From Ascochyta rabiei (lineage: Eukaryota > Ascomycota > Dothideomycetes > Pleosporales > Didymellaceae), in assembly GCF_004011695.2 (NCBI RefSeq), contig NC_082414.1, positions 496,001-560,000 of the forward strand: a DNA stretch of 64,000 nucleotides. The letters are read 5' to 3'. Below the pieces are notes generated by a model. It did not search any database and was not told where the DNA came from. It saw only the letters and a list, made by a program, of their open reading frames with translations. The position numbers and the translations under genes are program-made. Below are positions 10,878 to 22,026 of this stretch, piece after piece (positions within the stretch are counted from its first letter, which is position 1; the number at the start of each line of letters is the position of its first letter).

Positions 10878-13294
10878 ATGAGATACCAATCCCTCGAGGC
10901 GGCTCTGCTCATTGCCGGGTCACTACTCCCAGCTTTCAGCCATGCACTTGATTTGGTTCGCAGGCAGGCTGCTGTCAATGCCACATACAAGGACCCATCT
11001 GCATCGATCGATGACCGAGTTGCAGACTTGCTCTCTCGCATGACTATCGAGGAGAAAACTTCTCAGCTGATCCAAGGTGATATCTCCAACTGGATCAACA
11101 CGACTACCAACGCATATAATGCCACCGGTATTGCGTGGAATTTCGAGAAGCGCGGAGGTCAGTTCTATGTTGGATACCCGGTTGAACAGCAATGGCTTGC
11201 TGGTGGCGTCAAGAAAGGTCAGGATTACATTCTACACAACACAACACTTGGTATCCCAGCGTTTGTCCAGACCGAAGGTATCCACGGGCTGCTTGTAGGC
11301 AATGCAACTGTCTTCAACAGCCCTATCGCTCACGCATGTTCGTGGGATCCTGAGCTTGCCCATGAGATGGCTGTAATCATTGGAAAGGAGTAAGTGCACG
11401 CCATTCTATCATCCGTCCTTCACGTCTTGACCAGATCAGATCTCAAGCACTCGGTATCAACCAAATATTTGCACCAGTCGTCGACTTGGCACGCGAACTT
11501 CGCTATGGCCGAGTTGAGGAGACATATGGAGAGGACCACTACCTCGCTGGAGAATTTGGCTACAACTACGTTAAAGGTGTCCAAAGTCAGAAGGTTGCCG
11601 CTACAGTAAAACACTTCGCTGGGTTCTCGGCTCCGGAGCAAGGCATCAACACCGGACCTGTGCATGGTGGTGAACGTGAGCTTCGAACTACATGGCTGCC
11701 TTCGTTCAAGCGTGCCATTATCGACGGTGGTGCATTCAGCATCATGGGTGCCTACCATTCGTACGATGGAATTCCATCGATCGCGGACTACCTTCTCCAG
11801 GAGACCATTCTGCGCGAGGAATGGGGCTATGAATATTTCATCACCTCGGATGCTGGCGCTACAGACCGCCTCTGCTGCACATTCAAACTCTGCCAATGCA
11901 AGACCGAGGACAAGCCGATCGACAAGGAAGCTGTAACCCTCTACGCTCTTCCTAATGGCAATGATGTTGAGATGGGCGGTGGCTCGTACAGTTTCGAAGT
12001 CATTCCTCAGCTCGTCGACGCTGGCAAGCTCGATATTGAGACTGTTGACAGGGCAGTCGCTCGTCAGCTCAGGGCCAAGTTCACCTTGGGCCTATTCGAG
12101 CACCCATACAACTCCCTTCCAGCGAATGAGACGAAGTCTGTTATTCATACTCCTGAGAGTGTTGCTTTCGCACGCAAGCTTGAGGCTGAGTCTATCGTGC
12201 TCCTCGAGAACAAGAATCACACTCTTCCTCTGTCGAAGTCGGCCCACATCGCCGTTATTGGACCAATGGCCAACTTCACTAACTTTGGAGACTATGTTGT
12301 GAAGGATGCTGCAAAGAACCCCGCAAACGTCAATCCTCTACAAGGTATCCAAGAGGCTTCCAACGGTACCATCACATTTGCGCAAGGTTGCGAACGCTGG
12401 TCTTCTGACGAAGCTGGCTTCCCCGAAGCCATTGCTGCAGCCGAAGCCGCAGATGTCGCCGTCGTGCTAGTCGGCACATGGTCTCGCGATCAATTCGAGC
12501 TCTGGCAAGGCGTGAACGCCACAACCGGTGAGCACGTAGATGTCGCCTCGCTCAACCTTGTCGGTGCCATGGGCCCACTCGTCCAAGCCATCATCTCGAC
12601 TGGCAAGCCCACAATCGTCGTCTACTCCTCTGGAAAACCCATCACCGAGCCCTGGATCTCTGAAAATGCCGCTGGTCTTGTGCAGCAGTTCTACCCCGGC
12701 GAGCAGGGAGGCCACGGTCTCGCTGACGTCCTCTTCGGTGACGTTAATCCCTCTGGCAAGCTATCCGTGTCTTTCCCTTACGACGTTGGTACTCTACCAA
12801 TCTACTATGACTACCTCAACTCGGGCCGCTACACCGAAGCCGGTAAGGTTTGGCCCAACGGCACCCTGCAGTTCGGCCACCAGTACGTTCTCAACAACCC
12901 TCAACCCTTGTACGAGTTTGGCTACGGACTGTCCTACTCCAACTTCACATACTCCAACATCTCGCTCTCCAAGACCGAAGTCAGTGCCGACGAAAAGATC
13001 ACGGCGACAGTCAGTGTCACAAACCCGTCTAAATGGGACGGCAAGGAGGTTGTGCAGATATACGTGCAGGATGTGATTGCCAGCATCGTCGTGCCGAACA
13101 AAGAACTCAAAGGGTTCAAGAAAGTGCTTGTCCCAGCCGGAGAGACGGTCGACGTGAGCATCGACCTGAATGTCGCGAATTGGGGTCTATGGAATGGCAG
13201 CATGAAGTATGTTGTCGAGAAAGGCGAGTTCGTCGTGCACGCTGCTGCTAGCTCCATGGATCTGAGGAGCAATGTCACGGTCACTGTGGTTTGA
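10878..13294 (+). CDS. Secreted glycoside hydrolase family 3 (beta-glucosidase/beta-xylosidase type)
   Basis: Exons 10878-11389 and 11440-13294 (50-nt intron from GTAAGT to ATCAG; this acceptor restores SQALGINQIF) give 788 residues. A signal peptide (MRYQSLEAALLIAGSLLPA) is followed by a likely Kex2-type site (LVRR). The N-terminal TIM-barrel domain carries the GH3 signature APVVDLARELRYGRVEETYG and the nucleophile region ITSDAGATDRLC, with probable catalytic Asp308. The alpha/beta sandwich domain follows (HIAVIGPMANF), then a C-terminal fibronectin-III-like domain (FGYGLSYSNFTY onward). Enzymes of this family release terminal beta-linked glucose or xylose from plant-wall or fungal-wall oligosaccharides outside the cell. 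Many N-glycosylation sequons are present. Exact sugar specificity is not decidable here. Confidence 0.92.
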
Positions 13295-13541
13295 GAGATC
13301 TTTTGCAGCAAAGGATGGATTGGATATAGATGTTGCTTTGAAAACAGTGATGGAAGGTGCCATTTCAACAGAAAACTTATGTGTCGTAAGGACGAATAAA
13401 TCGAAATGATGCGCCTACCTACTGGTCCATCCTGGCTATGCAGACACAATGTGTGTTCGACTTTTAATACACCTTTGAGGATAGCAGCGAATCATGTGAT
13501 CCAGTGGTCAGATTGCGAAATTCCCTAAGCGCCCTGATCGA

Positions 13542-15342
13542 CTACCGATAATGTTGGCTGCGTGTTCTGTTGCAAAACCAAGGTTTCTGTTGTTCCATGA
13601 TTCGGACGTGGAGGCCGGTCTGTATCACGAACCACTTGTTCTCTAAGGTCCACTTCTTCTCGGGATGTGCCAGATGAAACTAATCAGTCAGCGAAGCCTT
13701 GAAGCGGAGTAATGATTTGTGTCAACACACCTCAAACTTCCACAGCAATTGTGGAAGAAGCTTGCTCATCTCAAGCATTGAGATGTACTTGCCGATGCAA
13801 ATACGCGAACCTGCCCCAACCTAGCACGTATCATCATTAGTCCATCCATTTTTTCGGAACTGAAAAACTTACAGCTAGATTGGACCTTTGCATAACTTTC
13901 AACGATTCAGGGTCCACCTCAAGCCATCGTTCTGGTCGGAACGAATCCGCATCCGGACCAAAGACTCACTGATCTCGATGCAATACTCATGGGCAAATAC
14001 CGACAACAGTTCCACCGGACAGCCACTGACCGGCCACATGAATGTCATCAACTGGTACTATGCGTTCAAGAAGAAGTCTGACTGCAGGATATTTCCTCAA
14101 AGCCTCCTTCGTCACTGCTTGGAAATATAGCATCTGATTTGACTCCGCATATGAGATAGGCTCAAGATCGCAATCTCGAGCCTCAACAACAGTGTCAATC
14201 CCAGCAATGGCTTTGCTTATGATGTGTGGATTCCTCAGCATATGGTAAAAATAGCTCGTAGGGAGACAGCAGTTGTGCCACTGCTCGCAAAGACCTTGGA
14301 GTTTGCGCACGACAGAACTTGGTGTCTGTCAACTAATTTTGGATCTTTCTTATGTGCTTGCAGGAAGACCTCAAGGAAGTTTTTGCGGTCTGAAGGCTTG
14401 GAAATACGATCTTGCACCTGATCGAGAGTGAATTTGACGGCAAAGTTCGTCGACAGCACCTTCAATAACAGGGTTTTTTTTTTGAGTACAAATCGATCCA
14501 GGGTGGGTATTTGACCGACCTAACGCTTGCTGTTAGCGAGTCCCAGGCCAGGCGAAGAGCACATACTACTGCGAAGTACCCCAACTTCCATTCGATACCA
14601 TCACGAATGAACCCCGGACATCTTCTCCTTTCTCGATAAAACCTGATTTCTTGCTGAACGTTATTTCTCCGCTGGTAATTATGAGTACAGTTATCGAAGG
14701 AACTTATCAACATCAACTGACATTACGTCAAGGGCATAGTTATGGAGCCACTGTACCAGATCACATATCCTGTTCTTTTTCACAAACCCTACTTTGAGTC
14801 TTTGGCACATGAGAAGTGTTGTAGAGTCGACAAAAGGCTCATATTGCACCATTGATGTTATGCTAAAGGCGTTTGCAACTAGACGCTTGATGATAGCATG
14901 GCACTCCTCGCGAGTCGTGTTGAATATGTTTCCAGGCGACCTGCCATTGCTGATGTTCTGCTCCACATCATAATGTGCTGACTGCACAACGTCAACGAGT
15001 GCTGTCTAATACGATCCGACTTAAGAAGGTGGCTCTGCCTTTTTGAATTCGCCTCTCATGCCATATATCAGTTTGACGGCCGCTGGGTCTGTTACAGAGA
15101 CTGTGTCAGGTCCAATACAAACAAGGTCTGATGAGTGCTGACGATGCAGCCGAATCAATGTGTCCTGGTGGTGATGTTTCGAGACGTCAAAGAGACGCCG
15201 CCACAAGTTCGTGGAGGAGGCGGAAAATGGGCCGCAATCCTACCCGGTAACGCATACGCACAACGTGGATGAGCAGGGCAAGCGTCAACAGAGCCGCTGC
15301 AAGCGGCACATGCGTGGCCAGAGTATCCACCACAACGGCCAT
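13542..15342 (-). pseudogene. Cytochrome P450 pseudogene (pisatin-demethylase-like)
   Basis: Pieces in order on the minus strand: an N-terminal membrane helix (LLTLALLIHVV), RRLFDVSKHHH, NIFNTT..HAIIKRLVANAF, ITFSKKSGF, EWKLGYFAVV, QVQDRISKP, SSGTTAVSLRAIF (I-helix), KEALRKYPAVRLLLERIVP (K-helix ExxR), FRPERWLE and the haem loop VGAGSRICIG. The frame is broken by two in-frame TGA codons at 13987-13989 (where Trp is expected) and 13966-13968, by a one-base loss in a T run at 14247-14251 (inside RAIF-YHML), by another near 14610, and by a disruption near 15225. The haem-loop Phe is Val. Introns of normal size remain recognisable. Intact relatives are substrate-specific ER monooxygenases often used in detoxification or secondary metabolism. 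Confidence 0.85.
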
Positions 15343-16543
15343 GGCGCAGACTGGACGAGTGCATATCTGTAGAATCTGCACAGAAATCAGAAAGACAAGC
15401 TTCGAGTCGGTAAGGCAGCCTGTTGGTTAGGGTCAGAGCAGCACCAATCGTGTAGGCGATAGCAAAAGTTTACGTAAAAAACCCCTTCGTATTGCAGACG
15501 CGACCTGTGCAGGAACTATGCTCCTTTGAGTCACCGCTCCAATGCGGCTCCGAAGCTACCCCTTCTCTCCGCTTTGTGTGTACAGATAGTATTACTACAG
15601 GCCTGTCTACTTTAGCGCTGATTCTGTGTTGGAGCATGTGTCTTGAGCAAAACATGGACATCTGAGGCACAAGCGTCGTGGAGCTTGATGAGAACTAAAA
15701 GGAGCGCTCTAATCCAGATTGCGTTTGTTTGAAGCTTAACGATGATGAAACCAAAACTTCTGCTTCGTTTCGGTCTCGTACAAAACCCACATGCCAAGGT
15801 TATCGCCTCCACAATTCGCTGCAGGTTCCGAACAGCACGTCCGTCATTCGCGACAATGATTAGATTAACTCCTTGGACATCATAATTTACCTGGATAAGC
15901 TGCATTAGCTCTATCTAGCTCACGGCTGTATCTCTCGCTCATGAAGCATCTCTAGCACCCCAGACTTATCTTGAACCAAGCTAGTACAAAAAGCTTCATA
16001 ACGTGTCCGTGCGAGATAGACAAGGCTATAGAGCCACATATAAAAGCTATTATTATATGCTTCCATAGTATAGTAGTATTTAATAACTTATAAATAGAAT
16101 AAAACTATGTAAATTTTATTGGTTAATTAACATTACTTTCTATGTGTAAAGCTGCCTAAGGAGCTCTATACTGAGCTCTACATAACTCTGTTACAAGAAG
16201 TGTACCTATAAAGGTACTAATTAAGCATTCAATTTAGTGGCCCTGCCTAGCTTATTAGAGTGTAAGACTAGTATTTCGTACAACGTTATACTAGCTAGAC
16301 ACGCTTACGTTATGGGACTGTTACTGCCTAAGATCTGATGTGTGGTATGCATTACTCCATGTAGGTGGAAACGGCCGATCGGTGGGTTGTACGTTGTACG
16401 TTGTACATCCTGCGGGGTAACACAGAACTTTCTACTTATTGCCTTTCTACCCGCTTGTTGCCTGATAAAATCGATACCGGTTAATACAACGGCTCTATTT
16501 TCACAACAGAAAAATACCCTCAGACTGTCTCCATCATCTCGTC
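15343..16543. other. Intergenic with AT-rich, RIP-like island
   Basis: No gene. The stretch 16010-16300 is strongly AT-rich and rich in TATA/TTAATTAA words, like RIP-mutated repeat debris. It separates two divergently oriented P450 loci. I could not identify terminal repeats or a transposon class. Confidence 0.5.
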
Positions 16544-18386
16544 ATGTCGTTCTTTATCACGCCGCAAGCTGACTCGTATATTTTCCGCGGAAACTTTGTA
16601 TTGGAAAGTGCCGCATTTATTCTCATCACATACATGTTAAGCTTGGTTAGTGACAAGTAGTCTTTGAATAATCTTGGCATACCCCGAGCTAACATAATTT
16701 CTGCGTTTTGGCCGTCTATCGACTAGTAGTGCATCCACTGCGCAATGTTCCTGGTCCATTCTTAGCCAAGATATCCACCCACTATTTTCTACCTTCGTTT
16801 TTTAAATTCAATCGCTGCTACGTAAGTACATAATGACCGGCTGTCTACGAATTTATCAAAGTAATCGAAGTTTGTAGGTGTTGCGGGACTTGCACAGAAA
16901 GTATGGCTCCATTGTGCGTGTAGGACCAAATGAGGTCTCCTTGTCTAACCCTAGGATGTACCGAGACATCTACACGGCTCGTAGTGTTGTCAAGGACCCC
17001 AACTTCTATCAACCGTTTGAGTTTATTGGGGAGAACAATGTATTTGCAACAACGTAAGACCTCTAATGTTCATTCGTCAATTGAAGATACTCCTAGAACG
17101 AATTACAAGCCCGACGACCTCTATTCCTGGTCAATGTGGAACGTCGTTGAAAGATAGCTCATACCCAATGGCTTTGGCACCCTCCAGCTACTTTTTTAAC
17201 CATTATGCTAATACATTCTATCAGAAACGAGATCGACCATGCAGCACGAAAAAAAATCTTATCTCCGCCGTTCTCTCATCGAAATGTCATGGCCAGATTC
17301 GAACTTATCCTCGAGAGAACTGATGTCATGATTGATCGAATCATTCGACGAGCATATAACTCTACCTCTAGAACTGCAGATGTTTATGAGCCGCTTGGCA
17401 TCTGGAGTGTTGAAGTCATATGCAAGTTCATGTTCAACTGTGGCATGTCGCCTGACGAGCACGAATTTTCCACCATGTTAAAGGCAATGGAGGGGAGCCC
17501 GCCAACATTCTTTATTGACAGAGCATTTCCATGGCTCAGGCGCCTTAAGCTTGAAGCTAGTCTCCCGGGTCCCATCGGACACGCTTATCGGTCCTCTGCA
17601 CAGTGGCATAAGGAAACAGCGAGGCTACTCGCAGAGTTCCAGAAAAGAGACCTGAGCACCGAGGAAAAACTGGGTTTTGTGGGCGGTCATGTCTTCTTAA
17701 CGCCACACAAGACTTTAGGACGCACTCTTACCTTTAACGAAGCCGTAGGAGAAGCCATGGGCTTGGCGTTGGCTGGAAGCTCAGTTACCCAGCACACGTT
17801 GACGTATCTCCTGTACGAGCTGGCCAAACCAGAGGGTCAAGCCATTCAAGAGAAACTGCGGAGAGAGGTTCAGGAGGTTGGGGATGAGGGTCCGGCGATC
17901 ATGGATCTTCGCTACCTGGCTGCTGTCATCAAAGAAACGCACAGAGTGCATCCGGCGATTATGTCGACCCTGCCCCGCATCCTAACGCACCCCCTTGCTG
18001 TCCAGGACACTGATATCACACTCCCCCCAGGCACCATTGTTGGAATGCAGAACTTCGTACACCACAGAGATCCAGTACTTTTCCCCGAACCCGACAGCTT
18101 TATCCCAGAGCGCTGGTTGGAAGGACATGCACTGAATCAAGGTGTCACGTTGAAGGACATGGATGAAGCGCTCACGCCATACAGTTTGGGACCAAGGGTT
18201 TGTTTGGGCCAGACATTGGCCAAGATCCAACTTCCGCTTTCAGTGACTAGACTTCTAAAGCGAGTCAAGTTCACTCTAAGTAATGAGATGACTGAGGATG
18301 ATATGTTCGGGCAGGACTCATGGGCTGTGAAGATTAAGGGAGGGAAGCTACTTTTACAGATCCAGGTCTTAGAAAAGCAGAAATAA
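16544..18386 (+). CDS. Cytochrome P450 monooxygenase with atypical I-helix
   Basis: Proposed exons: 16544 to about 16649; about 16726-16821; 16878-17053; 17225-18386. The last three junctions are clear from splice sites and frame; the first intron's exact ends are uncertain. An N-terminal hydrophobic segment (FILITYMLSL) suggests ER anchoring. HPLRNVPGPFLAKI is the proline-rich hinge, KYGSIVRVGPNEVSLSNP a typical N-lobe motif. ETHR is the K-helix ExxR, FIPERWLEG the PERF-like motif, and YSLGPRVCLGQ the haem-cysteine loop, with Tyr for the usual Phe. The I-helix reads LALAGSSVTQHT, so the usual acid-Thr pair is replaced by Ser-Val-Thr. No frameshift is needed, unlike its neighbour, but the 171-nt intron before exon 4 is long for this window. 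Substrate unknown. Confidence 0.75.
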
Positions 18387-18990
18387 GTGAGTTATATTAG
18401 TGGGATTATGTAAGCTAAGAGTGAGAAAGAAATATTGGATTCAATTGTTATATCTAGAAATTACCTTGCAGTGATAGCAATCAGGTATGGCTCCATAGCT
18501 TTATATTTCAGTAATCTTTCAAGGTGATTCGCGTGGAGCCAGGATATGGCCTACACAACGCTGTCGCGCAGGCTTTGGTATAGATCTATAGCAGCAGTTT
18601 CACACGTAAAGTCTAATTTTATAAGCAGAGCTGCTCTGCCTCTACTATATATAAGTTAGGCAAGTGCAAAGCTGGCCTTGCATACCAGGTGCGGCTGCGG
18701 GGCTGCCTGCATACGCATCAGCCTGCAGCCGTTCCTGCCACCAATCGCCTCGTACCAAGCGACGGGCGCGCACGCCGGCAAGGCTGTGCGGGCGGGGGAA
18801 AAGCCACCCGCACTATGCCACAACTGCTGCGCCCACTACAGGCCCTTATCACTTAACTAGGATAATCCAGGAGTATAACGATCTATCCTTCTATCACGAC
18901 AAACAAACTCAGGATACGGTGTTCAAGCGTCTAACATTAAACATAGACGGTACCTGCCTTTAGATAGCATTAGTGTGTCAGGACCTTGAG
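18387..18990. other. Intergenic, no gene seen
   Basis: Terminator side of the P450, AT-rich then locally GC-rich (18670-18850). No coding signal I can name. Confidence 0.4.
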
Positions 18991-19320
18991 AGGATGAGAC
19001 ATAATTCTCTTAAGAAGTTACACTTTTTCCTGCCAGGCCGAGACGAGTTGTACGAGGGTACGAAGATGCCGAGCTTTGCATCCAGATGCTGGCTTCTATT
19101 TGCTCATGTATTGGCCGACCACGCGGGCGGTGATGATAGTTCTCATTAAGTTGCTCGACGACAATTCCGATCAAAAGGAAGTGTAAGAGATCATTGACTT
19201 CTGTGGATCTCTTCTCATCTCGCCGGAAGATAAGGTCTACTTCATGCATCAGTCTGCACAAGACCTCTTTGTGGAAGCATCCACCATTTGTTTTTCTAAA
19301 CGAAGGGTTCTATGCACATA
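18991..19320 (+). pseudogene. NLR (NACHT/HET-E-like) gene relic
   Basis: Across frames the sequence reads FLPGRDELYEG, then YEDAELCIQMLASIC, then (in the frame of 19187) EIIDFCGSLLISPEDKVYF followed by MHQSAQDLFVEAS. This order matches the region just after the NACHT domain in fungal NOD-like receptors of the vegetative-incompatibility type, where intact proteins read like ..DAELC.QML.S.. and ..F.HQSAKDFL... At least two frame changes and a TAA (19184-19186) break it, and the N-terminal effector, the P-loop and the C-terminal repeats are missing. It is a fragment, not a functional gene. Confidence 0.6.
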
Positions 19321-20537
19321 GCACAGATCACTTTGGAGACTTCTCAACTGTAGTCTTGCATGAGTAGTTAAAAGGCAGACGCCCAGAGATTGTTTCTGTT
19401 GTCGTCATCACGCCCTTACTTAAGTTCCAATCTGGAGTAACACGGGATTCGCTCTTACGGCATCTCAACTTTGGTCTATAGCAGGAGGTGCGATTGCCAT
19501 TGATTACAGACCTGGATGTTTTCAAATCATATTCGAAATACACCTCCGATGTATATGGTAGTAACTGATGAGTTCCAGCAGCAGCGCGGTCTGAATATGC
19601 GCCTTTGAAAGCAGCGTACGCTCAACCAAGTTTATCAGTCATTCGTCAGGTTTGCTTTGCTGCTCAACCAAAGATGTGTCAAGGGTAGTTTCGCGTGTTG
19701 TCTGACCAGTGCGGAATGCGGACTGCCTTTGCGCAAGATCTGCACGCGATTTGGAGGTTGAGGGTGGACCATAACACAGTTGAAACACTCGCACTGAAGC
19801 AATATAGCATAGTCGTGCCATTGAGAAAGGAATCTCCTATCATTTCAAAGTGGCATAATGCGGACAACGACCACAAAACCAAGCTCAACCTTCCATAACG
19901 GCACCAATAACCAGCAATCAAACTCGGTACCATAAAACGAAGAGAGGCAAGGAAAAAAGACAGATGCTCACTAGATCCTATCAATCAGTCAATCAGTCCC
20001 GTTGCTGAGCTCTAGATGCTAAACAACTTGGGCTAGGGAAAGCTGAACAAGACAGAGAAGATGTACAAGCGAGCGCTAGAAGTGCAAACGAAGGCAGTCA
20101 GACCTAAGAGAATCTCCACCTGTATGCCAGCTCTCAACAGTCTGTGGTCCCTTAGGTCGCCATCTGGCGATGAGTACGATGTGAATTGATTGATTGGCAC
20201 TACGGGAGAGCGGGAATATCTGGACTGTGCAGAAAGAGGTGCCAACTCATAAACTTAACTAACCAACCTGTCTCAATAACTGTGATACTGACTCTTCTGT
20301 GCTCGCCATACAAATTTGTTGGCTTGACCGATATTGCTTATAACAGCTCGGCTCTCAACCCAATCCGTCAGATAAAACACCATGTCACTTTAGAGCATCT
20401 TTCCAACAGCTACACACAAATGCCAGACTAAGTGTGCCTAAAGAACAGTACCGTGTACGATTCACGAGGTCTTGCAATATTCTAGCACTATAGTCAGCGT
20501 GTTCTTTTTTACAAAAGCCACGAGACTAGTGAAAGAT
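19321..20537. other. Intergenic, no gene seen
   Basis: Scattered short frames only. It may be more debris of the flanking relics; nothing is recognisable. Confidence 0.4.
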
Positions 20538-21400
20538 CTACGTCTCTTCTAGAGCGAATTGTGTAATAGCGCAACATACTCCGAGCCTGTCAAACTCTCT
20601 GCCAGGGTAGGTATCATTCCGGTTCCACCCGCAGGCTAGTCCGCGCTGGTTATACAGCTGTGAGCAGGCAGGCACAAAGGAGCAGTAGAATTTGTAGCGA
20701 TCGCCTCCCGACTTGCACGCAATGGCGTAGTGCCTAGAATGGCGAGTGTGTATAAAGTAGCTCTTGTGGCCTTCCGCGTTATCGTGGAAACTAGGGAGAT
20801 ACACGTGCTGTCACGCACTGACATCGCTCGTGCGGTCTCAGAATTCTTCTTGCGAACTATCCTCCTGCGGACTATCTTGCTTTGGCCGACAACAAGCGCC
20901 AAAGAAATAGCTGTCGGCACTCGACACATCAACATGTGTGAAAGGGGCCTTGGAGAACCTCTCGACGACGTCGCACATATTTGAACGTTCAATTGGATGG
21001 CGTTTCGGCATTTACCTGATGAGTTCTGCCAGAGCACGAATTGAGTCAGGCTGACCCCTTCCTGCGATTTCGGCATCTTTAAGAGACAGCGCCGTCATTG
21101 CCGAATCCAGATCTCCCTGAGGTGGTCAGCATAGCGAGAATTGGGTCTGGATTTGCTGACATCGGACCAAAGGCTGGTACAGGTAGCGCCCCATCATCAG
21201 ATGTTGGCCAACATCCAAAAATACACAATCCCTAAGCTGAATATATCCCCAGATGCTCCACAACGCTCACCATAGATTTGCTCTGGCGAGTCATATCTAG
21301 TAGGGATTGGATAGCTAGCACCTAAGTCTCCATCCGTACAACGACTGACATTGTTTAGTCTGGTTTGGAATCCACGCGTATTCACCCAAATGCCCAAGAC
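20538..21400 (-). pseudogene. Protein kinase relic with Cys-rich C-terminal tail
   Basis: Minus strand. RYDSPEQIYGERCGASGDIFSLGIVYFWMLANI (about 21296-21197, given here as separate motifs YDSPEQ and GDIFSLG) corresponds to kinase subdomains VIII-IX, with the invariant Asp-x-x-Ser-x-Gly. Further on, DSIRALAELIR and KRHPIERSNMCDVVERF fit the end of a kinase lobe, with the conserved Arg before the last helix. The latter frame continues for 150 codons to 20538 with only TAA and two TGA interruptions. It ends in a Cys-rich tail (ACKSGGDRYKFYC, PACSQLYNQRGLACG, GVCCAI). The stops look like CAR-to-TAR and CGA-to-TGA changes. The N-lobe is absent. The kinase call rests on motifs only. Confidence 0.5.
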
Positions 21401-22026
21401 CGCCCACCGCCAGCGATAGCGTCACTTTGACAGACCTCGACCTACGATACCAGTATATCTCACAGTATCTTGCGAGGCGCAGATGGGGCTCTTATCGCCC
21501 GTTGTCCGAGGGGTGGTTCTAATGCTCGAGCAGTGCGATCGGGCGCTTCGTGTCGGAGAATGAGTAGCCCATCGTGTGTAACCTGCGCACGGCTAGGTGG
21601 GATGTGGGAGAGTGGGCGCGGTGAGGTGGTTTTTCTTGTTTGAGTTTGGGATATGGGGGGACATCCTTCATTTGCTTTCTCAAGGGGGCTTGTTTTTCCT
21701 TTCACCTGTGCATGGTGTGTTGTAGGGGTGCTGTCGGGGATAATGTCAAGTTGATTGGGACGCAGTACGACATGACAAGTGCAGCCTGGGTTGTTTGTGA
21801 CCTGCCTGTGTTTGTTTGCTTGCTTGAGAACTCTCCTTTCGGGAGCTAGCGTGTCTGACGCGACACGCTATGACATCTGGTATTTTTTTTTTTTTTTAAA
21901 AAAAAAGCAAAGTAGTAGTCGTGATGCAATGTGATACTCGCTTCCATACATTTGTTCGTTGAGTCTTAAATTCAGACCGCCGAAAACGCCAAGGCAATGA
22001 AGCACTTTCAAAGCCGAACCCGTCGC
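21401..22026. other. Intergenic, 3' side of the desaturase gene
   Basis: Contains a perfect 9-bp hairpin and a T15/A10 tract (see separate entries). No coding signal. Confidence 0.5.
21847..21907 (+). repeat. Hairpin followed by T15A10 tract
   Basis: TAGCGTGTC (21847-21855) and GACACGCTA (21862-21870) form a perfect 9-bp inverted repeat with a 6-base loop. Twelve bases later comes a run of 15 T then 10 A (21883-21907), itself a 20-bp palindrome core. It lies 120-180 bases past the desaturase stop codon. Confidence 0.7.

Noticed and set aside
15470..15905. Short minus-strand frames upstream of the P450 pseudogene
   Set aside because: No motif and low-complexity flanks; not supported as a gene.
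21847..21907. Bacterial-type Rho-independent terminator
   Set aside because: Everything around it is eukaryotic with spliceosomal introns; kept only as a structural repeat.
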